This document shows positions 15,992 to 23,136 of a stretch of 36,629 bases of DNA, in pieces; within the stretch, counting starts at the first letter, position 1, and the number at the start of each line of letters is the position of its first letter. The stretch is from Hyphomonadaceae bacterium UBA2389 (GTDB taxonomy: Bacteria > Pseudomonadota > Alphaproteobacteria > Caulobacterales > Aquidulcibacteraceae). The stretch spans positions 1 through 36,629 of the forward strand of contig DDSN01000010.1 in assembly GCA_002343395.1 (NCBI GenBank), in the 5' to 3' direction. The notes beneath the pieces were generated by a model, which was not told the origin of the DNA, searched no databases, and was given only the letters and a program-made list of their open reading frames with translations. Both the position numbers and the translations under genes were made by a program.

Positions 15992-17364
15992 GCAGACTTT
16001 GGCGGACGGACAAACAAAAGCAGAGCGAGCCCCACAACCAGCAACAGCGCGATCGACGCGAATCCGGCGCGCTGGCTCTCGTACGCGTGCGTGAAGGTCT
16101 CCACCAGCATCGGCCCCAACCACGCCGTCGCGGACGCCGCCAACGCATAGAGCCCAAACAGCTCGCCAGCCATGGCTGGCGGCGAAAGCCGCGCCATCAA
16201 CGCCCGGCTGGAGGCATAGGCCGCCGTAATGGAAATCGCGATCACCAGCGATGCGCCGAGATACACCGCTTGAGGAAGCGTATTGAAGAACGGCGCCGAC
16301 CACAAACGGTCCGCCGGGTCGATGGCTATCGAAAAGAATATTGTCGTCGGCGACACCGAAACCATCGTCACCAGACACGCCAGCGTCACGCCGATTTCAG
16401 ACGCTACCGCCAATTTCGCGCCGATCGTGCGGTCGAGCGCGGCGCTGACAAACCCGCCGACCACAGCGAACAATGACAGGATGACGCCATAGGCGAGCAT
16501 TTCGATGAGCCCCCACCCCATCACTCCCGAGGCGTACACGCCGGAGAAGATCAAAATCGCTGTCTTCCCGTCCGCGTAAAACATGCGCGCGAGCAGGAAG
16601 ATAGCAATGTTTCGATGGTCGCGCAGCTTGCGGAGCGTGCGCGCCACGCTCATGACCCCGGACGCGACGGAATCGCCGAAGCGCCGCCCGGTCGACACAA
16701 GATCGGGCGTGTGGGCGAACAGCGGCACGGAAAACACGAGCAGCCACACCGCGCAGAGGATCGTCACAACCCTGCTTGGCTCGTGCGCGTTTGAATCTAG
16801 CCCGAACAAGGCTCGTTCCGGCAGAAGCGGCAAGTTCATCGTGCCCGGAAGCGCGAACGCCCAAAGCACGCCCACCAGCAATAACACAGACGACGCGTTG
16901 CCAAGCGACAGTCCGAAGCCGGACAAGCGCGACACGCCCTCGCTCGGCGCGGCGTTGGTCAGCATCGCGTTGTGGAGGACTTCCGTCCATACGAAGGAAA
17001 CGCTGGCGACGATCACGATGGCGCCGAGCGTCGCCAAGGGCAGTCCTTGTTCGTTTGGCAACGCCCACCACTGAGCGGCGATCGCCGCCGCGAGCACAAG
17101 CGTCAGCGCCGCGAGCAATGGCTTTCGCCGGCCCATGGCGTCGGCGGTGGCCCCTACGAAGGGCGCTGAAAGCGCCACGATCAAACCCGACGTCTTGTGC
17201 CAGCTTGAGATGATCTCTTGCCCACGGATCGGATCACCGACCACAACATTCGAGATGTATGGCGCCATCACATAGATGCCGCACAGAATGACGTAGGGGT
17301 TGCGCGCCCACTCGTAGAGCGCCCATCCCCAGGCGCCGCGATCGAAAGTCGGAGCGCGCGCCAG
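15988..17364 (-). CDS. MFS transporter, UMF1-like, apparent CTG start
   Basis: A 12-TM major facilitator of about 458 residues. The loop 2-3 motif GATADAMGRRKPLL and APYISNVVVGDP match the UMF1-like group. A conventional start at 17271 (ATG) or 17274 (GTG) would remove the first membrane helix and the family's conserved N-terminal segment; that segment (GAWGWALYEWARNPYVIL) is present in frame upstream but is not preceded by any ATG, GTG or TTG. The frame opens at a CTG at 17364 directly after the TAG stop of the esterase gene. AAAGGG lies 9 bases upstream of the CTG and could serve as ribosome site. The coordinate is therefore a hypothesis: CTG initiation, readthrough, or a mutated or misread start codon are all possible. 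The substrate is unknown. It shares stop-codon bases with the convergent receiver gene. Confidence 0.8.
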   Translation of the reverse strand: MARAPTFDRGAWGWALYEWARNPYVILCGIYVMAPYISNVVVGDPIRGQEIISSWHKTSGLIVALSAPFVGATADAMGRRKPLLAALTLVLAAAIAAQWWALPNEQGLPLATLGAIVIVASVSFVWTEVLHNAMLTNAAPSEGVSRLSGFGLSLGNASSVLLLVGVLWAFALPGTMNLPLLPERALFGLDSNAHEPSRVVTILCAVWLLVFSVPLFAHTPDLVSTGRRFGDSVASGVMSVARTLRKLRDHRNIAIFLLARMFYADGKTAILIFSGVYASGVMGWGLIEMLAYGVILSLFAVVGGFVSAALDRTIGAKLAVASEIGVTLACLVTMVSVSPTTIFFSIAIDPADRLWSAPFFNTLPQAVYLGASLVIAISITAAYASSRALMARLSPPAMAGELFGLYALAASATAWLGPMLVETFTHAYESQRAGFASIALLLVVGLALLLFVRPPKSA

Positions 17365-18399
17365 CTATCGTTGCCCTTTGAGAGCGGCGGCCGTTTCGCG
17401 TGCGATGCGTCGAATGGCCTGCTCAGCAGCTGGCGCGGCTGCTGGAAACGCAACAAATCCGTGCGGCAAGTTCTCGAAACATGCGTAGCTCACACGAACG
17501 CCAGCTTCGCGCAGACGTTCCGCGTACGCCGCTCCCTGATCGAGCAACATGTCAAAGCCGGCCGTGAACACCAGCGCCCGGGCTAGGCCGCGCAGATCCT
17601 GCGTCCGCCCAGGCGACAAACGCGCATCGCTTGGATCGACGCCGTCCGGCAGATACTGCTTCAGGAAATACTCCACGGTTTCCGCCGTCAGCGGCCAAGC
17701 ATCCGCGAAGTCATGCATCGATGGCGTCTCGCTTGTGAAGTCGACCGCCGGATAGACCAGCACTTGCAGGATTGGCGGCTTGGAGTCTCGAAACTCCTGC
17801 GCAATGATCGCTGAAAAATGGCCGCCCATGGAGTCGCCGCCGATCGCGACCTTTCCAGCGGGGGCGCCATAGCGCGCGGCGTTCTCCAGCGCCCAAACGT
17901 ACGCCGCGCGGCAGTCTTCAAGTCCGATCGGAAACTTGAACTCGGGCGCCAGCCGGTAATCGACCGAAAGCACAGGCGCGCCGGCGTCTTTCGCAATAAG
18001 GCTGCACAGACGATGACAGCATTCGAGCGAACCGATCACGCCCCCGCCGAAGTGCAGATAAACCAGCATGGCCGCTGAATTGTCTCGCACGGTCGGCAAA
18101 TAGAGGCGCGTCGGCACGGAATGCGAACGGCCGGTCACATGAACGACTTCAGTGCGCACCCCAGAGGCGGCTGAACCGCCAAACAAGTCGGCGCCCGCTT
18201 CGGTCTGCGCGCGCAAATGCGCCACCGTCATCTGGTCCCATGGAATTGCGCGCTTGCGGGCCTGCGCTTCGAGAAACTGAAACCGCGGATCCAGCGTCAT
18301 TCCGCGAACGGTCCGCGGCGTTCCGCCTGACGCCTTGACGAGCGCGTCGGGCGAACGCGCCAACGCCAATTGGACGACGAACTTTCTCAGCCAAGACAA
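17365..18399 (-). CDS. HSL-family alpha/beta hydrolase (esterase/lipase)
   Basis: A 344-residue hydrolase of the hormone-sensitive-lipase family. The oxyanion motif is HFGGG (116-120) in place of the usual HGGG(F/W), VDYRLAPE is at 147-154, the nucleophile elbow is GDSMGG with Ser190, and the remaining triad members lie in GFDMLLDQG (Asp) and LPHGF (His). It is expected to hydrolyse short- to medium-chain carboxyl esters in the cytoplasm; no signal peptide is seen. The start is a TTG, chosen because GAGGAG lies 8 bases upstream and overlaps the TGA of the TetR gene 12 bases away. Its TAG stop is followed without a gap by the MFS reading frame. Confidence 0.88.
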   Translation of the reverse strand: MSWLRKFVVQLALARSPDALVKASGGTPRTVRGMTLDPRFQFLEAQARKRAIPWDQMTVAHLRAQTEAGADLFGGSAASGVRTEVVHVTGRSHSVPTRLYLPTVRDNSAAMLVYLHFGGGVIGSLECCHRLCSLIAKDAGAPVLSVDYRLAPEFKFPIGLEDCRAAYVWALENAARYGAPAGKVAIGGDSMGGHFSAIIAQEFRDSKPPILQVLVYPAVDFTSETPSMHDFADAWPLTAETVEYFLKQYLPDGVDPSDARLSPGRTQDLRGLARALVFTAGFDMLLDQGAAYAERLREAGVRVSYACFENLPHGFVAFPAAAPAAEQAIRRIARETAAALKGQR

Positions 18400-18411
18400 A
18401 CCGTGTGCTCC

Positions 18412-19029
18412 TCAGCCCCGGCGCGGAGCGCCGTCCAAGCCCTTGAGTATCAACCCTACCGCGAAGTCGGCGGCTGCGCCCACATTGGCTGGAGCACGCC
18501 TCAGCATGGCGGCGCCGACCTCCTGAGCGATGCCGATGCACGCACAAGCCAGATAGTCCGCGTCAATGCGAGGCGCTAGTCCACGTGCGATTGCGTCCTC
18601 CAAGCCCTGCCGGACTTCCTCATACACCGCCATCATTTCCGGCGTATCCGAACGAACGTGCGGGCGCCGTTCATCGATGGGGCGGCCATCGATCTTGTTC
18701 TCTTCCGAGATGAAAGCGAAGTAAGCGTGGAAGGCGCTACGCAGATAGTCTTCGAAGCTTCGGGCGCGCTCCCGCGCCGCGCGCAGCAATGGTTTAAAGC
18801 GGTGCGCGGCGTCGTCAGCGATCGCCTCGAACACCTCCTCTTTCGACCTGAAGTAGTTGTAGAATGTCCCTGATGCGAGTTCGGTGCCGCGTATGATGTC
18901 GCGCACCGACGCCGCGTCGTAGCCCATTTGGGCAAACACGCGACGCGCCGCGGCAAGGATGGCTTGCCGGTTGGCGACTTTCGTGCGCTCGCGCTTACCT
19001 ATCGGCTCGATCGCCGCCGCCTCGCTCAT
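18412..19029 (-). CDS. TetR-family transcriptional regulator
   Basis: A 205-residue repressor-type protein. The N-terminal helix-turn-helix covers about residues 20-67 (ILAAARRVFAQMGYDAASV, then SGTFYNYFRSKEEVF). The C-terminal helical ligand domain is not specific enough to name a ligand. I chose the ATG at 19029 over the upstream in-frame ATG at 19089 because AGGAG lies 6 bases before it, and the upstream extension is not TetR-like and covers the promoter region. It leads a minus-strand cluster with an HSL esterase and an MFS carrier and faces two thioesterase genes, so a perfect palindrome at 19076-19088 is its likely operator. Confidence 0.9.
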   Translation of the reverse strand: MSEAAAIEPIGKRERTKVANRQAILAAARRVFAQMGYDAASVRDIIRGTELASGTFYNYFRSKEEVFEAIADDAAHRFKPLLRAARERARSFEDYLRSAFHAYFAFISEENKIDGRPIDERRPHVRSDTPEMMAVYEEVRQGLEDAIARGLAPRIDADYLACACIGIAQEVGAAMLRRAPANVGAAADFAVGLILKGLDGAPRRG

Positions 19030-19075
19030 GCCCGCTCCTAGATCGTCCTGTCCCCGAGGCCATAGGGCACAAAAA

Positions 19076-19088
19076 TGACGGATCGTCA
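19076..19088. promoter_or_regulatory. Candidate TetR operator TGACGGATCGTCA
   Basis: A perfect inverted repeat TGACG-GAT-CGTCA lies in the 87-base spacer between the divergent TetR and thioesterase genes, 46 bases upstream of the TetR start and 28 bases upstream of the chosen thioesterase start. Size, symmetry and position suit a TetR dimer that controls both directions. Binding is inferred. Confidence 0.5.
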
Positions 19089-19116
19089 ATTTTCATGGTT
19101 TCGCGATCCATCGATC

Positions 19117-19617
19117 ATGATAGCTAACAGCCAAATGAGCCAAGATCACCCCGCGCACTATGGCGAAGGCGACGATGTCGTTGAGCGCATCCGGACAATG
19201 ATGCGCTTCACGCCCCATGGCCGTGCGCTCGGACTCGAGGTTGTCGGCATGGACAACGGCAAGGTCCGCGGGCGGGCGCCGTACAAGCCGGAGATGGTTG
19301 GCGACCCAGAGACCGGCGTCATCGCCGGGGGCGTGATCACCACGTTTCTTGACCAATTGTGCGGGATGGCCGCCGTGTTGGCGATGCGCGAGCCAAGCGT
19401 TGTCGCCACCATAGATCTACGCATCGACTACATGCGCCCCGCCGAGCCCGGAAATGACGTGCTCGCGGAGGCGCTCTGTTACAAGATCGGACGCAATGTC
19501 GCATTCGTGCGCGCCGTTGCGTTTGAGCAGAGCGACGAAAACCCCATCGCTCACGCGACGGCGACCTTCGCTGTGAACGCTCCCGCACGACGCCGCGCGA
19601 GCGCCGCTCATGAATGA
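19117..19617 (+). CDS. PaaI-type hot-dog thioesterase
   Basis: A hot-dog fold protein of about 166 residues. The core segments are TPHGRALGLEVVGMDNGKV, GVIAGGVITTFLDQLCGMAAV (the central helix, with Gly where PaaI enzymes have the HGG motif) and TIDLRIDYMRPAEPGNDVLAEA. The usual HGG is VIAGG here, so the canonical His is missing, as in some other PaaI-like proteins. The family hydrolyses acyl- or aryl-CoA thioesters. The start could be the ATG at 19117 or at 19135; neither has a clear ribosome site, and the further upstream start at 19075 would cover the palindrome. It overlaps the following second thioesterase gene by 8 bases. Confidence 0.82.
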   Translation: MIANSQMSQDHPAHYGEGDDVVERIRTMMRFTPHGRALGLEVVGMDNGKVRGRAPYKPEMVGDPETGVIAGGVITTFLDQLCGMAAVLAMREPSVVATIDLRIDYMRPAEPGNDVLAEALCYKIGRNVAFVRAVAFEQSDENPIAHATATFAVNAPARRRASAAHE

Positions 19618-20023
19618 TGTGCAGCAACGTGTCGCTGGCGCGCTCGCGCGCATTCCCTACGCGACTTTTCTAGGCCTGCGCGCCGAGATAAAGGGCGATG
19701 AACTCACGCTCACCATGCCCTTCGGCGAACACCTGATCGGCAACCCCATGTTGCCGGCGCTGCATGGCGGGGCGGTCGGCGCATTGATGGAGCTGACCGC
19801 GCTCACCCAGCTCGCTATCGCCTCAAAGAGCGAAAAACTCCCCAAAACCATTGATGTAGGCTTTGACTATCTGCGGTCGGGCCGGCCGAAAGACACCTTC
19901 GCTCGCGCCCGCGTCGTCAAGGTCGGAAAGCGCATCGCCAACGTGCAGGCGGAAGCCTGGCAAAGCGAGCGCGGCGCACCCATCGCGATCCTGCACGGCC
20001 ATTTCCTTCTTGCAGACGACTGA
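19610..20023 (+). CDS. Second PaaI-type hot-dog thioesterase
   Basis: A 137-residue hot-dog protein. The helix motif is LPALHGGAVGALMELTAL, with the classic HGG(A) at about residues 47-50 retained, and TIDVGFDYLRSGRPKDTFARA forms the next strand. Acyl-CoA thioester hydrolysis is expected. It overlaps the end of the first thioesterase gene by 8 bases in another frame, so the pair is a tandem probably made by ancient duplication and may form a hetero-oligomer, since the first copy lacks the HGG histidine that this one keeps. The ATG at 19610 is fixed by the overlap. Substrate unknown. Confidence 0.85.
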   Translation: MNDVQQRVAGALARIPYATFLGLRAEIKGDELTLTMPFGEHLIGNPMLPALHGGAVGALMELTALTQLAIASKSEKLPKTIDVGFDYLRSGRPKDTFARARVVKVGKRIANVQAEAWQSERGAPIAILHGHFLLADD

Positions 20024-20081
20024 GCCACGATTCAGCTTGCGTTCAGGCTCGAGGTTCGAGGCTGCGCGCGGGAGCCTGACC

Positions 20082-20510
20082 ATGATCCGGAAACTTACAA
20101 GCCTCGTCGCCGCAACCGCCTTCTCGATGGTTGCTTTGGCGCCGGCAACGCCAGCCGCCGCGCATGACCGCCGCTACGGCGGCTATGAGCGCCACGACCG
20201 CGACTATTACGATTGCCGCCGGGGCGGCTATGGCGACCGTTGCCGGGGGTATCGCCACCGCGATCGCGACAACGATAACGATGAAGCCATTGCCGCCGGC
20301 GTCATTGGACTGGTGCTCGGCTTGGCGATTGGCGCGGCGGCCGAACAGGAGCAACGCCGCGACTATTACGATCGCTCTTACAGCGATCGCCGCTACGACG
20401 ATGATCGCTACTATGACGGTTACTCCGATGATCGTCCGCAATGCACGCGCCGCGAACGTCAGTGGGATCGGTATGCGCGGCGCTACGTCTATGTAGACGT
20501 GCCCTGCTGA
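20082..20510 (+). CDS. Secreted Tyr/Asp/Arg-rich protein with glycine-zipper segment
   Basis: A 142-residue precursor. The signal peptide is MIRKLTSLVAATAFSMVALAP with a likely cut after PAAA. The mature protein is low-complexity, rich in Arg, Asp and Tyr, with a central Gly/Ala hydrophobic segment (AIAAGVIGLVLGLAIGAAAE) of glycine-zipper type at about 68-87, then DRRYDDDRYYDGYSDD and a Cys near the end (QCTRRERQW ... DVPC). Similar small proteins are common in Caulobacterales and sphingomonads but have no assigned role; an envelope location is likely. The ATG at 20082 is preceded by GGGAGC. An upstream in-frame extension overlapping the thioesterase gene is rejected because the signal peptide begins here. 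Confidence 0.72.
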   Translation: MIRKLTSLVAATAFSMVALAPATPAAAHDRRYGGYERHDRDYYDCRRGGYGDRCRGYRHRDRDNDNDEAIAAGVIGLVLGLAIGAAAEQEQRRDYYDRSYSDRRYDDDRYYDGYSDDRPQCTRRERQWDRYARRYVYVDVPC

Positions 20511-20580
20511 CAACAGGTCCGCGCAAGACATCATGCCTGTGTAGCGGCGCTCTTCAAGCTGAGCGCTGCTGCGCTATTTT

Positions 20581-21009
20581 ATGGTCATGAAATACGTTTG
20601 CGATGCGCCGGACGGTGCAACGTGGTTTCGAATCGAAACGGAAGGCGAGGCGGAAGCCGAATCCGCTCTGATGCGGCATGCGGTGGACAAGTATTTCAAG
20701 CGCTTTCAACAGATCGCCAAGGACGCCTACAGGCCATCGACAAGTTTGGCGTCGTTCGAGCGGGAGATCGGCTTAAAGGATCACCTCGCCCGCGCGATGC
20801 CGATATTCTTGACATTGCGGGCAGATGACGGCGCGGGCCTCGCGACAGCCATGGTGCCGCCAGAGGCGCGCGGCGAGGCGAACGTCCGCTGCATCATTGT
20901 CGGCCCAGGCAACAGCGACCCCTATACGAAAAACGCGCCAGCGATCAGTGCGCTGGCGCGTCATTTCGGCGTCGAGCTCAGGCGCGAAGCCTGCTACCCC
21001 TACGCGTAA
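20581..21009 (+). CDS. Hypothetical protein, 142 residues
   Basis: I do not recognise a named family. The protein is soluble, with no signal peptide or membrane segment. It starts MVMKYVCDAPDGATWFRIET, contains a helical acidic part (EGEAEAESALMRHAVDKYF), then KDHLARAMPIFLTLRADDGAG and RCIIVGPGNSDPYTKNAP near the end. The length of the frame and codon bias like its neighbours support coding. The start may be 20581 or the ATG two codons later; no ribosome site stands out. Its TAA is one base from the stop of the convergent lipoprotein gene. Confidence 0.65.
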   Translation: MVMKYVCDAPDGATWFRIETEGEAEAESALMRHAVDKYFKRFQQIAKDAYRPSTSLASFEREIGLKDHLARAMPIFLTLRADDGAGLATAMVPPEARGEANVRCIIVGPGNSDPYTKNAPAISALARHFGVELRREACYPYA

Positions 21010-21010
21010 T

Positions 21011-21580
21011 CTACTTCGGTCCGGCGCCGCCGCCCGTTTGTTGCAGCACGCGCGCACCAGCATAGCACGGCGCGACGGAGCATTGCTGCATGAGCAAACG
21101 CACGATGTAGTTGCCATTGGCCGAAGGTGCGAAGTTCACCACCGGATAGTCGTCCGGCAGCATGTCGGAGGCCACGACCCCGCCCGTCGAAACATCGATG
21201 AGTTCGATATCGACATTGGTGCAGTCGCCGTCACACGCGCCGATGATGGTGTAGTTTGAGCCGCCGGTCAGCGCGATGTTGAATCGATGGTCCGTCGAGG
21301 GCTGCATGGGCACGATCTGATCGGTGAAGCCCGTGGGCGGGTTCATGCCGCTCGCGAAGTTCTGACCAATTTGGTTGAGCTGCTGGCCGATATTGTCGAT
21401 CAGCTGCTGGCGCACCTCGGGCGTAACGTTCGCCTGCTGCGCGGGCGCCGTCTGGCTGGGTTGCGTTGACGGCGCTTGCGCGCCAGCTTGAACCGGCGGC
21501 AGCTGCGGGCCCGAGCCTTGCTGGTTGCACGCGCTCAGCGCCAAAACGGCCGCAGCCGCGACCAGAGCCTTACGAATCAT
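21011..21580 (-). CDS. Lipoprotein with PPC-like beta domain
   Basis: A 189-residue precursor with a lipoprotein signal: MIRKALVAAAAVLALSAC, where the lipobox LSAC places the lipidated cysteine at residue 18. A Gln/Pro/Ala linker (residues 19-50) follows, then a helix and a beta-rich domain at about 80-185 (FNIALTGGSNYTIIGACDGDC, IELIDVSTGGVVASDMLPDD, FAPSANGNYIVRLLM) that resembles pre-peptidase C-terminal (PPC)-like sandwiches of envelope proteins. Four cysteines (GACDGDC and QCSVAPC) may form disulfides. I chose the ATG at 21580 since GGAGG lies 6 bases upstream and the signal begins there. Function unknown. Confidence 0.78.
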   Translation of the reverse strand: MIRKALVAAAAVLALSACNQQGSGPQLPPVQAGAQAPSTQPSQTAPAQQANVTPEVRQQLIDNIGQQLNQIGQNFASGMNPPTGFTDQIVPMQPSTDHRFNIALTGGSNYTIIGACDGDCTNVDIELIDVSTGGVVASDMLPDDYPVVNFAPSANGNYIVRLLMQQCSVAPCYAGARVLQQTGGGAGPK

Positions 21581-21710
21581 TCCGATCCTCCACATAAAAA
21601 CCGCGTGACTGGCGTAGCGCGGGCGCTCGCGCCTGTCCACGCCGCCCACATGGATGGAACTCAACGGCGCCACTGTGACTTTGGTCCTAGCGCACGCGCG
21701 AAGTCTCGGT

Positions 21711-23024
21711 TCAGCGGCCTGATTTGACGCCGCTTTCGGCGCGCAGCGCGGACACCGTCAGAACGGCTGCCGCGAGCATGAAAATCGCCGGCCAGGCACT
21801 CAGCAACACGCCGGGGCCTTCGAGAAACCGCCGCGTCGTTTCGTCCATGAAATGCAAGAGCCCCCGCTTTGGATAAAGCGGCAACACCAGAACGCCCGCC
21901 CACGCCGCGCTCGTTGCGAGCCACAACCCAACGGCCTGCGCGCCGGCTTCGATGCGCCGCCAAGTCAAAATCCAGGCCGCCGCCACGCCCGGAAACACGA
22001 AATAGAGGTGATCGCCTTCCGTAAGCGGCCCAATGCTCATGATCGCCGCCAAAACCGCGCCAAGTCGCAGCATCGCAATGGCGCTCTCTTCTTCTTTCTT
22101 GGGCGCGGGCATGAACACAATGGCGAAGAGTGCGATCGCCGCCACGAGCGCGACGCCAACGCCGACCATCACGGGCGCGTGCATCCAGGCTTGGCTGTAT
22201 TCATTCTCGACAAACGCCCGCAGAAACATGCCGAAGAATGAGTGATTGAGCGGATTGACCGCCCACTCCGGCGACGCGGAGTGCTGGGTCGTGCCACGCC
22301 ATCCCCAGAAGGCGCCGACAATGTCCTGATACAGCGGCAGAAACGAGAGCCCAAACACGACGCCGCTGAACACAAAGGTACGCGCGGCGCCGCGCCAATC
22401 GCCCTGCTTCAGCTGGAACAGCGTCACCACGCCAAGGAATGGCTTGAAGCAAATCATGATGGCCCACAGCGCGCTGGCCAGCACGCCGCGATTTGCCCGC
22501 CACGCCGCGAACCCCGCGACCAACAGTCCGAGAAGCGCGAAATTGACCTGGCCGTGATAGAGATCGGCGCGCGCCGTCCTTGCGAAGAATACGACGCCGC
22601 AGAGGAAGATTATCCACACCCACGGCACGCGAACGCCAACGCGGCGCGCCATCCAGGCGATCGCGGCGATGAGCGCCGCGGCGCTGGCGATCGTCCACAC
22701 CGCAGCCGCGCCGGCATCGCCCAGCAGCGCCGCCAGCAGCGCCAGAACGCCCGCGAACAAAGGCGGGTAGGCGTAGCGGAAGAAGTCGCCGTCGTCGCCG
22801 AGATAGAGGTTGCGGCCCAGCGCATAGTCGTGCGCGGCGCGCAGGTAAATCTCCATATCGGTGCCGGCCGGCCAAGCGCTGTTGGCGGCGAGTTCTTTCA
22901 CCACCCAAAGGGCGGACACTCCCATGCCAAGAACGCCGAGCACGAGAGCTGCGGCGCCCGCGATTCTCGACCGCGCAAGCACGGCGATCCGCTCCTGCAG
23001 ATGCCGCAATCGGTTCGCGCCCAT
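21711..23024 (-). CDS. GT87/DUF2029-type membrane glycosyltransferase
   Basis: A 437-residue polytopic protein with about ten hydrophobic segments, of the glycosyltransferase family 87 (DUF2029) of polyprenyl-phosphate-sugar dependent mannosyltransferase-like proteins. The first periplasmic loop contains GTDMEIYLRAAHDYALGRN and FRYAYPPLFAGVLALL, and the family motif FKPFLGVVTLFQLKQGDW is present near the middle. It would transfer a sugar from a lipid-linked donor on the outer face of the inner membrane; acceptor unknown. I chose the ATG at 23024 because GAGGAGG lies just upstream; a longer open frame upstream overlaps the divergent TIR-like gene and is not protein-like. It follows the lipoprotein gene on the other side at 130 bases. 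Confidence 0.78.
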   Translation of the reverse strand: MGANRLRHLQERIAVLARSRIAGAAALVLGVLGMGVSALWVVKELAANSAWPAGTDMEIYLRAAHDYALGRNLYLGDDGDFFRYAYPPLFAGVLALLAALLGDAGAAAVWTIASAAALIAAIAWMARRVGVRVPWVWIIFLCGVVFFARTARADLYHGQVNFALLGLLVAGFAAWRANRGVLASALWAIMICFKPFLGVVTLFQLKQGDWRGAARTFVFSGVVFGLSFLPLYQDIVGAFWGWRGTTQHSASPEWAVNPLNHSFFGMFLRAFVENEYSQAWMHAPVMVGVGVALVAAIALFAIVFMPAPKKEEESAIAMLRLGAVLAAIMSIGPLTEGDHLYFVFPGVAAAWILTWRRIEAGAQAVGLWLATSAAWAGVLVLPLYPKRGLLHFMDETTRRFLEGPGVLLSAWPAIFMLAAAVLTVSALRAESGVKSGR

Positions 23025-23136
23025 GACCCCTCCTCTCCCGTCGCCTTGCCCGACTTCATGCGCCTCGTCCATCGCACTCGCGTGACCGTGACAATGTTCA
23101 GGCCGCGCGCTAATTTTGCGCCTGGGGACGGTAGCC

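Noticed and set aside
15122..16378. Minus-strand open frame of 418 codons across the receiver and MFS genes
   Set aside because: It covers two well-supported genes in other frames and reads as low-quality Arg/Gly/Ala protein without domains.
20511..20580. Possible hairpin (ACAGG ... CCTGT) between two small genes
   Set aside because: Five-base arms separated by about 20 bases without a T-run are not better than chance.
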